This document shows, one piece after another, positions 18,759-26,707 of a stretch of DNA of 64,000 nucleotides. The stretch is from Humibacillus xanthopallidus (lineage in GTDB: Bacteria > Actinomycetota > Actinomycetes > Actinomycetales > Dermatophilaceae): the NCBI RefSeq assembly GCF_006717145.1, contig NZ_VFQF01000002.1, forward strand, positions 434,001 through 498,000, written 5' to 3'. The number at the start of each line of letters is the position of its first letter. Position 1 is the stretch's first letter. The notes under the pieces were generated by a model. That model made no database searches. It had not been told where the DNA came from and was given only the letters and a program-made list of their open reading frames with translations. A program made the position numbers and the translations under genes.

Positions 18759-21632
18759 ATGTCGCTCCGGGCCTCCCTCATCGCCGCGCTCGCCGTCGCG
18801 TCGAGCCTCGCGATCGCGCCCGCTGCGCCGGCCGTGGCCGCTGCGCCGGCTGTGGCCGCCGCACCGGCGTCTGCCGTCGTCGTTTCTGCCCCGGCCGCCG
18901 ACCCGGTGACGCCGGAGGTCGCCTCGGTGCCCGTCGGCCCGGAGCCCGACGGCACTGCCGTGCGGCTCGACGTCTCCGTGTGGCCGCAGGCATCCGGCAA
19001 GCACCCGGTCGTGCTGCTCGCCCACGGCTTCGGCGGCTCGAAGGACTCCGTCACCGACCAGGCGAACGCCCTGCACGACCGCGGCTACGTCGTCGTCGCA
19101 TGGAGCGCCCGCGGACACGGCGCGTCCGGCGGCAAGATCCACCTCAACGACCCGGCCTACGAGATCGCCGACGCCCGCACGCTGCTCGACCTCGCGGCCA
19201 AGCGCAGCGATGTCGAGCTCGACGCGCCCGGCGACCCGCGTGCCGGCGTCATGGGCGGCTCCTATGGCGGCGCGCTCGGACTCATGCTCGCCGGCGTCGA
19301 CCCCCGGGTCGACGGCGTCGTCTCGGCCATCACGTGGAACGACCTCGCCGACGCGTTCTTCCCCCAGGCGGCGGTCACCACGGCGCCCACGACGGCGGCC
19401 GGCCGCGCACCCATCGCGACGCCCGGGCCGTTCAAGCAGGTCTGGGCGACCAACTTCTTCCTGTCGGCCAACCGCGGTGGCGGCGCTTCCGGTGGGTCCT
19501 CCGCACCCGCCGCCACCGGCACGAGCTCGTGCGGGCGCTTCGACCCCACGCTCTGCCGTCTCTTCGTGCAGGCCTCCGAGTCGGGCACCGCATCGCCCGA
19601 GCTGCTCGCCCTGCTCCACGCCCACAGCCCGAAGCCGACCATGGCGAAGGTCACCGCGCCGACCCTCCTCGTGCAGGGCATCGCCGACTCCCTCTTCGGG
19701 CTCGACCAGGCCGACGCCAACGCGCAGGCGCTCGCCGCCAGCCGCACGCCGTATGCCGTCCGGTGGAGTGACGGGGGTCACGACGGCCCGAGCAGCCACG
19801 AGGCGGACGAGACCGAGGCGTCCTACCAGTGGCTCGACCACTACGTGCGCGACAAGGCCCCGCACGACGGGCCCCTGCCGACGGCCGCCTTCACCTACGG
19901 CATCCCCGCCACGCGCAGTGGCCAGCCGAGCACGCTGACGACGCTGCCGGCATACCCCGGCCTGTCGGGTGGGCGGCTCGTCACCCGCGAGCTGCCCCTG
20001 ACGACGACCGAGGGGGCGCTCGTGCACCCGCCCGGCGGCCAGCCGGCGTCGCTCATCGCGGTGCCCGGGCTCGCGGCGCTCGGGATCAGCCTCTCGACCT
20101 ACCAGATCGCGGCGCTGCCCGGGCAGTCGACGGCGCTCGACACGCAGCCGATCGCCGAGGCGACGACCGTCGTCGGGTCGCCGGTCATGCGCTTCACCGT
20201 CACGTCCGACAGCCCCGACGTCACGCTCTTCGCATCGGTGTGGCGGGTGACCGGCGGCTCCGTCACCCTGACCAATCCGCTCGTCGCGCCGGTGCGGCTC
20301 GAGGTGACGCCGGGCCGGCCGACCCCGGTGACCATCTCGCTGCCGGGCGCGACGTACGAGCTGCCCGCGGGCACCCGGTGGCGGGTCCTGCTGACGAGCA
20401 CCGAGTCGACCTATGCCAACTCGCGGGTCCCCAGCCGCATCCGCATCACCGACGCGTCTGCCCTGACGCTGCCGGTCGCGGTGGGCACGAGCGTCGGGGG
20501 AGCCGTCGCCGGAGGGCTCGACACCGAGGCGGTCATCGCCCTGGCCCTGCTCGGGGTGCTCCTGCTCGTCGCCCTCGGCGGATGGCTGGTGCGGCGCCGG
20601 CGCAGGCGTCACCTGCCGGCGCGTCCGGACCTCGCCGACATCCCGCTCGTCGTCGAGGGTCTCGTCAAGACCTACTCCGACGGGCACCGCGCCGTCGACG
20701 ACGTGTCGTGGCGGGCCGAGAAGGGCCAGGTCGTCGGGCTGCTCGGCCCCAACGGCGCCGGCAAGACGACGACGATGCGCATGGTCATGGGCCTCATCGG
20801 CTCCGACGCCGGCTCGGTGCACGTGCTCGGCGAGGAGGTGCAGGCCGGCTCACCGGTGCTCGGCCGGGTCGGTGCCCTCATCGAGGGGCCGGGCTTCCTG
20901 CCCCACCTCACGGGTCGGCAGAACCTCGAGGCCTACTGGGCCGCGACCGGTCGCGCGACCGAGGACGCCCACTTCGACGAGGCGCTCGACGTCGCGGCTC
21001 TCGGTGGAGCGGTCGACCGTCCGGTCAAGTCCTACAGCCAGGGCATGCGGCAGCGGCTCGGCATCGCCCAGGCGATGCTCGGGCTGCCGGAGCTGCTCAT
21101 CCTCGACGAGCCGACCAACGGCCTCGACCCGCCACAGATCGCGGCGATGCGCCCGATCCTGCGCCGGTATGCCGAGACCGGTCGCACCGTCGTCATCTCG
21201 AGCCACATGCTGGCCGAGGTCGAGATGACGTGCACCCACGTCGTCGTCATGCACGCCGGCCGCGTCATCACCGCAGGCCTCGTGGCCGACCTCGTCGACA
21301 GCGACGACACGACGATCGTCGACCTGCCCGAGCACGTCGACCACCACGCGCTCGCGGCGGCGGTGCACGCGCTCGAGGCCTCCGAGGGCATCACCGAGGT
21401 GCGCGTCGACACCCCGACCCGGCTCGTCGTCGTGGCCGACCGGGGTCGCGCTGACGTCGTCGCTGCAGCGGTGGCCGCCGGGCTCCCGGTCGTCGGCGTC
21501 AGCAGCCGGCGCCACCTCGAGGAGGTCTTCCTCGGTGTCATCTCGTCGGCCACCGCCCCGGGCGAGCCGATCGAGCCCGGTGACGAGGGCGCGTCCCTCG
21601 TCGAGCGACTGAGGCAGGTGAGGGCCCGATGA
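18759..21632 (+). CDS. Secreted alpha/beta hydrolase fused to an ABC transporter ATPase
   Basis: 957 residues. Residues 1-28 are a signal peptide; about 70-370 form an X-Pro dipeptidyl-peptidase/CocE-like alpha/beta hydrolase with VVLLAHGFGGSKDS, nucleophile Ser168 in MGGSYGGALG, an acid Asp in LVQGIADSLFG and His344 in SDGGHDGPSS. About 400-590 is a beta-rich domain like the CocE C-terminus. One transmembrane helix (about 591-610) ends in RRRRRRH, placing what follows inside the cell. Residues about 630-850 are an ABC ATPase: Walker A GPNGAGKTT, signature YSQGMRQR, Walker B LLILDEPTNGLDP. So one chain has an external hydrolase and a cytoplasmic ATPase. The downstream permease overlaps by 4 bases (ATGA). 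Substrate unknown. GTG at 18753 is an alternative start. Confidence 0.9.
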   Translation: MSLRASLIAALAVASSLAIAPAAPAVAAAPAVAAAPASAVVVSAPAADPVTPEVASVPVGPEPDGTAVRLDVSVWPQASGKHPVVLLAHGFGGSKDSVTDQANALHDRGYVVVAWSARGHGASGGKIHLNDPAYEIADARTLLDLAAKRSDVELDAPGDPRAGVMGGSYGGALGLMLAGVDPRVDGVVSAITWNDLADAFFPQAAVTTAPTTAAGRAPIATPGPFKQVWATNFFLSANRGGGASGGSSAPAATGTSSCGRFDPTLCRLFVQASESGTASPELLALLHAHSPKPTMAKVTAPTLLVQGIADSLFGLDQADANAQALAASRTPYAVRWSDGGHDGPSSHEADETEASYQWLDHYVRDKAPHDGPLPTAAFTYGIPATRSGQPSTLTTLPAYPGLSGGRLVTRELPLTTTEGALVHPPGGQPASLIAVPGLAALGISLSTYQIAALPGQSTALDTQPIAEATTVVGSPVMRFTVTSDSPDVTLFASVWRVTGGSVTLTNPLVAPVRLEVTPGRPTPVTISLPGATYELPAGTRWRVLLTSTESTYANSRVPSRIRITDASALTLPVAVGTSVGGAVAGGLDTEAVIALALLGVLLLVALGGWLVRRRRRRHLPARPDLADIPLVVEGLVKTYSDGHRAVDDVSWRAEKGQVVGLLGPNGAGKTTTMRMVMGLIGSDAGSVHVLGEEVQAGSPVLGRVGALIEGPGFLPHLTGRQNLEAYWAATGRATEDAHFDEALDVAALGGAVDRPVKSYSQGMRQRLGIAQAMLGLPELLILDEPTNGLDPPQIAAMRPILRRYAETGRTVVISSHMLAEVEMTCTHVVVMHAGRVITAGLVADLVDSDDTTIVDLPEHVDHHALAAAVHALEASEGITEVRVDTPTRLVVVADRGRADVVAAAVAAGLPVVGVSSRRHLEEVFLGVISSATAPGEPIEPGDEGASLVERLRQVRAR

Positions 21633-22570
21633 GCGAGACTCCACGACCCGGCTCCCGGGAGGTCAGCGAGCACGCACCCGGCGAGGCGCTGCTCGATGTC
21701 ATGGAGCCCGCCGGTGCGACACCCAGCGGGCCGATCACTCGCGTGCACAGCCCGCTGTCCTGGCGTGCCGAGGTGCGTCGCCAGTGGGGCCGTCGGCGCA
21801 CGACGTGGGCCTTCGGTCTGCTCCTCGCGCTCCCGCTCGTGCTCGTCGGGTCGTTCTTCTTCGGCGAGCGCTCCTCCAACAGCAACCGGGGCGGAGCGAG
21901 CTCACGGATCTTCGACCTCGCCCAGGACGGCGCGGCCAACTTCAGCCTCGTGCTCGTCTTCCTCGCGTCCGAGCTGCTCCTCGTGCTGCTCGCCGCCCTC
22001 TTCTGCGGCGACGCCGTGCCGTCCGAGGCCTCGTGGGCGTCGCTGCGCTACCTGCTCGTCGCGCCCGTGCAGCGGGCCAGGCTGCTGACGAGCAAGCTCG
22101 TCGTCGGGGTCGGGTCGACCCTGCTCGCGACCGTGCTGCTGCCCGCGTGGGGGCTGCTCGTCGGCGGCATCTTCTACGGGTGGGACCCCCTGACGAACCC
22201 CCTCGGCGAGAACCTCACGTGGGGCCAGTTCCTCCCGCGGCTGGTGCTCGCCATGGCCTACATCTTCATCACCCTCCTGCCGATCGCCGCCATCGCCTTC
22301 TGGCTCGGCACGCGGTCCGACGCACCGCTCGCGGCCGTGGGCGGTGCCGTGCTCGTCAGCATCCTGCTCAACATCCTCGACCAGCTCGACGCCCTCGACC
22401 CCTACCGCAACGCCTTCCCCGGCCACTACTCACGGGCCTGGCAGGACGCGCTCGCCGTGACCCCCGACTACTCCGACATGTTGCACGGCGCGCTGTGGTC
22501 ACTGGTGTGGGCGGTCGCCTTCACGATGCTCGCCTACCGCCGCTTCCGCCGCTCCGACATCCTCAGCTGA
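21629..22570 (+). CDS. ABC-2 type permease, partner of the hydrolase-ATPase fusion
   Basis: 313 residues: a soluble N-terminus of about 55 residues, then about six hydrophobic segments, including WAFGLLLALPLVLVGSFFFG, FSLVLVFLASELLLVLLAALF and LPIAAIAFWLG. The stretch PSEASWASLRYLLVAPVQRARLLTSKL is typical of ABC-2 permeases (NatB/YhaP type). It overlaps the fusion gene by four bases (ATGA), so both are made together and should form one transporter, with the secreted hydrolase tethered to it. Confidence 0.92.
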   Translation: MSETPRPGSREVSEHAPGEALLDVMEPAGATPSGPITRVHSPLSWRAEVRRQWGRRRTTWAFGLLLALPLVLVGSFFFGERSSNSNRGGASSRIFDLAQDGAANFSLVLVFLASELLLVLLAALFCGDAVPSEASWASLRYLLVAPVQRARLLTSKLVVGVGSTLLATVLLPAWGLLVGGIFYGWDPLTNPLGENLTWGQFLPRLVLAMAYIFITLLPIAAIAFWLGTRSDAPLAAVGGAVLVSILLNILDQLDALDPYRNAFPGHYSRAWQDALAVTPDYSDMLHGALWSLVWAVAFTMLAYRRFRRSDILS

Positions 22571-22582
22571 CGGGTCGGGGCG

Positions 22583-22730
22583 CTCCGCCGACCACGACAG
22601 TCCCGCCGTGGCGGGATCGTCGCGGCCGGACACCGCCGACCGCCGCAAACCGTCCAGCCGTGGCGGGATCGTTGAGGTCTCACACCGCCGCCCGCCGCAT
22701 CCATCCAGCCGCGGCCGGATGGATGCGGTG
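22583..22730. repeat. Three related GC-rich hairpin units between convergent genes
   Basis: Three diverged tandem units of about 50 bases share CCGCCGxCC...CAGxCGtGGCGGGAT. The first contains TCCCGCC-GT-GGCGGGA (22601-22616). The last has a 12-bp stem CCGCATCCATCC/GGATGGATGCGG (22695-22706 and 22717-22728) ending next to the DUF309 stop. They probably act as a two-way transcription stop. Confidence 0.6.
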
Positions 22731-23156
22731 TCAGGCCACCTGCCGGCGCAGGCAGTCGACCACGGCGCGCAGGTCCAGGCCGTATGCGCCGCGGCCTGTC
22801 GCGGCATACGCCTCGAGCCTCAGGACTGCTCGGTCCGCGAGCTGCTCCGCACCGGTCGGGTTGCCACGGGCGGCGTGGGTGAGGGCCACGCAGGCCTGGG
22901 CGAGGCCCTGCCACAGGTCGCGCTCCTCGGCCGGCCCGGCCTTCCAGCGCGCCTCGAGCACCTCGTGGGCGGAGAAGGGCCGCCCGCCGTCGACGAGCTC
23001 GCGCGCCACCCGGATGGTCTCGTCAGGAGGAAGCGGATCCTCCGACACTGGCTCGACGCCCTCGGCGCCGTAGGGCAGCGGTCGACCCAGCGCGTCGCGG
23101 GGTCTCGCCTGGCGCGCACGCCCGCGGGCGTCGCGGTCACGCTCGTTCGAGGGCAC
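22731..23156 (-). CDS. DUF309 domain protein
   Basis: 141 residues. The DUF309 core is seen in GRPFSAHEVLEARWKAGPAEERDLWQGLAQACVALTHAARGNPTGA, with the His-Glu pair characteristic of this small helical family. No enzyme function is established for the family. The GTG start lies 4 bases after the stop of the ECF sigma factor gene, so it is the third gene of the DGPF-ECF42-DUF309 operon. Its 3' end faces the hairpin cluster shared with the convergent ABC permease gene. Confidence 0.88.
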   Translation of the reverse strand: MPSNERDRDARGRARQARPRDALGRPLPYGAEGVEPVSEDPLPPDETIRVARELVDGGRPFSAHEVLEARWKAGPAEERDLWQGLAQACVALTHAARGNPTGAEQLADRAVLRLEAYAATGRGAYGLDLRAVVDCLRRQVA

Positions 23157-23160
23157 GACA

Positions 23161-24447
23161 TCAGCCTCTCAGGAATCGCGAGCCGACGCGTCGCCGCGCC
23201 CACTCATCGGCAAGCTGGTCGCGGCGCCGGGTGAGGTGGGCACGCTCAGCAGCGTTGCCCGCGAGGGCGATCGCGCGGTCGTATGCCGTCCGCGACTCGC
23301 CGCTGCGACCCAGGCGCCGCAGCAGGTCGGCCCGCGTGGCGTGGAAGGCGTGATAGCCGTCGAGCGCCCCGGCGAGCCGGTCGACCTCGGCGAGGGCCAC
23401 CGACGGTCCGTCGACCTCGGCGACGGCGACCGCGCGGTTGAGCCGCACGATCGGCGAGGGGTCGAGCGCCACGAGGCGGCCGTAGAGCGCGACGATCGTC
23501 GACCACTCGGTGTCGCGGGCCGACGGCGCATCGGTGTGCACCGAGCTGATCGCGGCCTGCAGCTGGTAGCGGCCGGGCGGCTCCCCACCGGCCGCCACCG
23601 CCGCGATGCGCTCGTCGACGAGCGCCCGGCCCTCGGCGATGAGGGCACGGTCCCAGGCGCCGCGGTCCTGCTCGTCGAGCGTCACCAGCTCGCCGGTGCG
23701 AGAGACGCGCGCCGACCGCCGGGCGTCGGTGAGGAGCATGAGGGCGAGCAGACCGGCCACCTCACCGTCCTCGGGCAGGAGGACCCGCAGCAGCCGGCCC
23801 AGGCGGATCGCCTCGTCGGTGAGGTCGACGCGCAGCGGGTCGTCGCCCGCACCGGTGAGGTAGCCCTCGTTGAAGACGAGGTAGACGACGGCGAGCACAC
23901 CGGCGAGCCGCTCGCGGACGTCGTCGGCCGACGGCACGCGGTAGGGGATGCCGGCTGCCTTGATCTTCGCCTTGGCGCGGGTGATCCGCTGCGCCATGGC
24001 GGTCTCCTGCACGAGGAAGGCCCGGGCGATCTCGGCGACGGTGAGGCCGCCGAGCATCCGGAGGGTGAGCGCCACCCGGGCCTCCATCGCGAGCGCGGGG
24101 TGGCAGCAGGTGAAGACGAGTCGGAGCCGGTCGTCCTCGACCGGGCCGGTGGGCTCGGGGGGCGTGTCGTCGTGGGCCATGAGGGCCGCCTGGTGCTTGG
24201 CGTCGCGTCGGGACTCGCGACGCAGCCGGTCGATCCCCTTGCGGGTGGCCGTGGTCGTCAGCCAGCCGCCGGGGTTGGGTGGGATGCCGTCGCGCGGCCA
24301 GCGCTCGGCGGCCGTCGCGAAGGCCTCGGCCGCTGCATCCTCGGCGACGTCGAGGTCGCCGAAGCGGCGCGCGAGCCCCGCGACCACCCGTGCCCACTCC
24401 TCGTGGTGGACCCGGGTGAGGACGTCGTCGACGGGCGGTTCGGTCAC
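23161..24447 (-). CDS. ECF42-type RNA polymerase sigma factor with C-terminal TPR domain
   Basis: 428 residues, much longer than simple ECF factors. The sigma2 region covers about residues 10-80 (VAGLARRFGDLDVAEDAAAEAFATA, PPNPGGWLTTTATRKGIDRLRR) and sigma4 about 110-170 (TLRMLGGLTVAEIARAFLVQETAMAQRITRAK). The C-terminal about 230 residues hold the helical, TPR-like domain of the ECF42 group, with SSVHTDAPSARDTEWSTIVALY. ECF42 genes characteristically sit beside a DGPF (YCII-related) gene, as here. No anti-sigma gene is present; control through the C-terminal domain is known for the group. The GTG overlaps the DGPF gene stop (GTGA), which sets the start. Confidence 0.95.
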   Translation of the reverse strand: MTEPPVDDVLTRVHHEEWARVVAGLARRFGDLDVAEDAAAEAFATAAERWPRDGIPPNPGGWLTTTATRKGIDRLRRESRRDAKHQAALMAHDDTPPEPTGPVEDDRLRLVFTCCHPALAMEARVALTLRMLGGLTVAEIARAFLVQETAMAQRITRAKAKIKAAGIPYRVPSADDVRERLAGVLAVVYLVFNEGYLTGAGDDPLRVDLTDEAIRLGRLLRVLLPEDGEVAGLLALMLLTDARRSARVSRTGELVTLDEQDRGAWDRALIAEGRALVDERIAAVAAGGEPPGRYQLQAAISSVHTDAPSARDTEWSTIVALYGRLVALDPSPIVRLNRAVAVAEVDGPSVALAEVDRLAGALDGYHAFHATRADLLRRLGRSGESRTAYDRAIALAGNAAERAHLTRRRDQLADEWARRRVGSRFLRG

Positions 24448-24815
24448 AGCCCGTCGAGCCGGGCCATCCCGATGCCCCGGAACCGGTGGACCTCCTGCGG
24501 CCACCGGAGCACCGTCGCGAGCCGACCGGCCCAGTAGCGCGCCGTCTCGTCGTCGGGCACGTCGATGGCGCAGAAGCCGCCGAGGTGCTCCTTGGTCTCG
24601 GCGAACGGCCCGTCGGTGAAGACCGGCTTGCCGTCGACCGCCTCGACGCTGAAGAGCGCCGTCGAGCGGTCGAGCCCACCGTTGGTGAAGATGAGCACCC
24701 CCGCGGCCTGCATCTCGGCCACGACGGCCCTCGAGGCGACGCCCTTGTCGGTGATCTCCTCGGTCGTGTGGTCGGGCACCCACTCGTCGTTGAACGTGAT
24801 CAGGTACTCCGGCAT
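24444..24815 (-). CDS. YCII-related DGPF-motif protein
   Basis: 123 residues of the YCII/DGPF family: MPEYLITFNDEW at the start and VFTDGPFAETKEHLGGF in the middle, the eponymous DGPF motif, followed by RWPQEVHRFRG. The fold is a ferredoxin-like dimer; the biochemical role is unsettled, although these genes are regular partners and targets of ECF42 sigma factors. The ATG has the strong ribosome site GGGAGGAG, unlike the many leaderless genes nearby. First gene of the operon. Confidence 0.93.
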   Translation of the reverse strand: MPEYLITFNDEWVPDHTTEEITDKGVASRAVVAEMQAAGVLIFTNGGLDRSTALFSVEAVDGKPVFTDGPFAETKEHLGGFCAIDVPDDETARYWAGRLATVLRWPQEVHRFRGIGMARLDGL

Positions 24816-24963
24816 CGTCGTCTCCTCCCAGTCGTTGCGAGATCCTGCGGACCTGCGCGCGGCAGCCCGGTCGGCCGCTGCTCACCCGGTCTACGAACGC
24901 CCGCGCCTCGATACGACACCTACCATGTCCGGGTCAGTCACTGTCGCACACGAAGGTCGCCGA

Positions 24964-25743
24964 ATGATCGAGATCCTGAGCCCCACCGAGCTCGCGCGTG
25001 CGAAGGAGACCGGCGGTCTCGTCGCCGACATCCTGCAGACGATGAAGAGCCGCAGCACCGCCGGCACCAACCTCTTCGACATCGACGACTGGGCCCGGGC
25101 CATGATCCTCGAGGCCGGAGCGGTGTCCTGCTACGTCGACTACGAGCCGTCATTCGGGCGAGGACCCTTCGGCCACTACATCTGCACCTCGGTCAACGAC
25201 GCCGTGCTCCACGGGATGCCGCGCGACCAGGCGTTGGCGGACGGCGACCTCGTCTCGCTCGACCTCGCCGTCTCCCTCGGCGGGGTCGTGGCGGACTCCG
25301 CCATCAGCTTCGTCGTCGGCGACTCGCCGGAGCCTGAGAGTGTCGCGATGATCACCGCCACCGAGCGGGCCCTCGCGGCCGGCATCGCCGCCGCTGGACC
25401 GGGCGCGCGGATCGGCGACCTCTCCCACGCCATCGGTGAGGTCCTGACCGCCGCCGGCTACCCGGTCAACACCGAGTTCGGCGGTCACGGCGTCGGGTCG
25501 ACGATGCACCAGGAGCCCCACGTGTCGAACGCCGGGCGGCCCGGCCGGGGATACACCCTGCGGCCGGGCCTGCTGCTGGCGCTGGAGCCGTGGGTCATGG
25601 CCGACACCGCCGAGCTCGTCACGGACGCCGACGGGTGGACGCTGCGCAGCGCGACCGGTTGCCGCACCGCCCACAGCGAGCACACGATAGCCATCACCCC
25701 GGACGGGGCCGAGATCCTCACTCTCCCAACGGTGCAGGGCTGA
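24964..25743 (+). CDS. map: Type I methionine aminopeptidase
   Basis: 259 residues. It removes the initiator Met from new proteins. All five metal ligands are visible: Asp in VSLDLAVSLGG, Asp in GGVVADSAIS, His in GGHGVGSTMHQEPHV, Glu in LLALEPWVM, and Glu in TAHSEHTIAI. The length without an N-terminal zinc-finger extension fits the short type I class. The spacing between the first two Asp residues is normal. It probably starts at ATG 24964 after GAAGGTCGCCGA. It is convergent with the LLM oxidoreductase, with 9 bases between stops. Confidence 0.93.
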   Translation: MIEILSPTELARAKETGGLVADILQTMKSRSTAGTNLFDIDDWARAMILEAGAVSCYVDYEPSFGRGPFGHYICTSVNDAVLHGMPRDQALADGDLVSLDLAVSLGGVVADSAISFVVGDSPEPESVAMITATERALAAGIAAAGPGARIGDLSHAIGEVLTAAGYPVNTEFGGHGVGSTMHQEPHVSNAGRPGRGYTLRPGLLLALEPWVMADTAELVTDADGWTLRSATGCRTAHSEHTIAITPDGAEILTLPTVQG

Positions 25744-25752
25744 GGTCCGCCG

Positions 25753-26625
25753 TCAGAGCTCGCGCGCCGCGGGGATGATCCGCTCGCCGAAGATCTCGAG
25801 CTGGTCGGTGCTCGAGCCGTCCCACACGCCCGTGTGCACGTGCGTGATGCCGAGCTGCGCGAGCTCCCCGAGGTGGGCCAGCACCTCGTCGACCTTCTCG
25901 CCCTGGGCGCCGATGTCGAAGAAGCCCATGACGGTCTTGTCGATCTCGTCGTAGTCGCGACCGAGCGCGTCGCAGTGGCCGCGCAGCACGTCGAGCTTGT
26001 GGGCGAGGTCGGGGCTGTCGAAGAGGTTGCACGCCTGGGCGTACTGCGCGACCATCCGCAGCGTCTTCTTCTCTCCGCCGCCGCCGATGAGGATGGGCGG
26101 GTGCGGGCGCTGCACCGACTGCGGCGAGTTGAGCGTGCTGCCCAGCTGGTAGTGCTTGCCCGTGTAGGGCTCGTCGCTGTCGCTCCACATCTGCAGGCAG
26201 ATCTGAAGGGTCTCCTCGAGCCGCTCGAAGCGCTCGGCGGTGGACGGGAACGGCAGCCCGAGCCCGACGCACTCCTCCTCGTTCCACGCCGCGCCGATGC
26301 CGAGCCAGGCGCGCCCCCTGGAGAGCACGTCGAGCGTCGTGACCTCCTTGGCGAGCAGGCCCGGCTCGCGGTAGATCGCGGCCGTGACCCACGCGAGCAG
26401 CTCGACGCGCTCGGTGACGGCGGCGAGGAAGCCGAGCGTCGTGTAGGCCTCGAGCATCTCGTGCTCCTTGGGGCCGACGCCGCGGATCTGCCAGACGTGA
26501 TCCATGACGGAGAGCTTCGTGAAGCCGACCTCCTCCGCGAGCTTCGCGGTGCGGGTCAGGTCGTCGACGAAGGTGGCCGATCCGCCCGACCACGTGAAGT
26601 TGGCGAGGTGCAGTCCGATGTCCAT
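25753..26625 (-). CDS. LLM-class flavin-dependent (probably F420) oxidoreductase
   Basis: 290 residues. A luciferase-like TIM barrel: DIGLHLANFTWSGG, LSVMDHVWQI, LEAYTTLGFLAAVTERVELLAWVTA, ALGIGAAW-type stretch LGIGAAWNEEE, and HPPILIGGGGEKKTLRMVAQYA, the signature of the F420-dependent LLM class. The substrate is unknown. The ATG at 26625 follows TAGTGT by 7 bases, which makes it a better start than the GTG three codons upstream. It stands alone between map (convergent) and the glycosidase operon. Confidence 0.93.
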   Translation of the reverse strand: MDIGLHLANFTWSGGSATFVDDLTRTAKLAEEVGFTKLSVMDHVWQIRGVGPKEHEMLEAYTTLGFLAAVTERVELLAWVTAAIYREPGLLAKEVTTLDVLSRGRAWLGIGAAWNEEECVGLGLPFPSTAERFERLEETLQICLQMWSDSDEPYTGKHYQLGSTLNSPQSVQRPHPPILIGGGGEKKTLRMVAQYAQACNLFDSPDLAHKLDVLRGHCDALGRDYDEIDKTVMGFFDIGAQGEKVDEVLAHLGELAQLGITHVHTGVWDGSSTDQLEIFGERIIPAAREL

Positions 26626-26632
26626 GCCGAGC

Positions 26633-26638
26633 ACACTA
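26633..26638 (-). promoter_or_regulatory. Leaderless-type -10 box for the LLM oxidoreductase
   Basis: TAGTGT, 7 bases, then ATG at 26625. It favours that start over the GTG at 26634, which would leave no room between box and start. Confidence 0.55.
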
Positions 26639-26707
26639 CGTCTGACCCGTGGCGCGCGCTTCCAGCAAACCCTCAGGTATGCCGGTGCGTGGGCTCGCGC
26701 ACCCCGC

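Noticed and set aside
18759-21632. Hydrolase and ABC ATPase as two genes joined by a sequence error
   Set aside because: The transmembrane helix and the Arg-rich inner anchor bridge both halves in one frame with normal codon bias and no start signal at the ATPase; kept as one gene.
24964-25743. Creatinase or Xaa-Pro peptidase instead of methionine aminopeptidase
   Set aside because: The length, absence of an N-terminal creatinase domain and the metal-site spacing fit type I methionine aminopeptidase.
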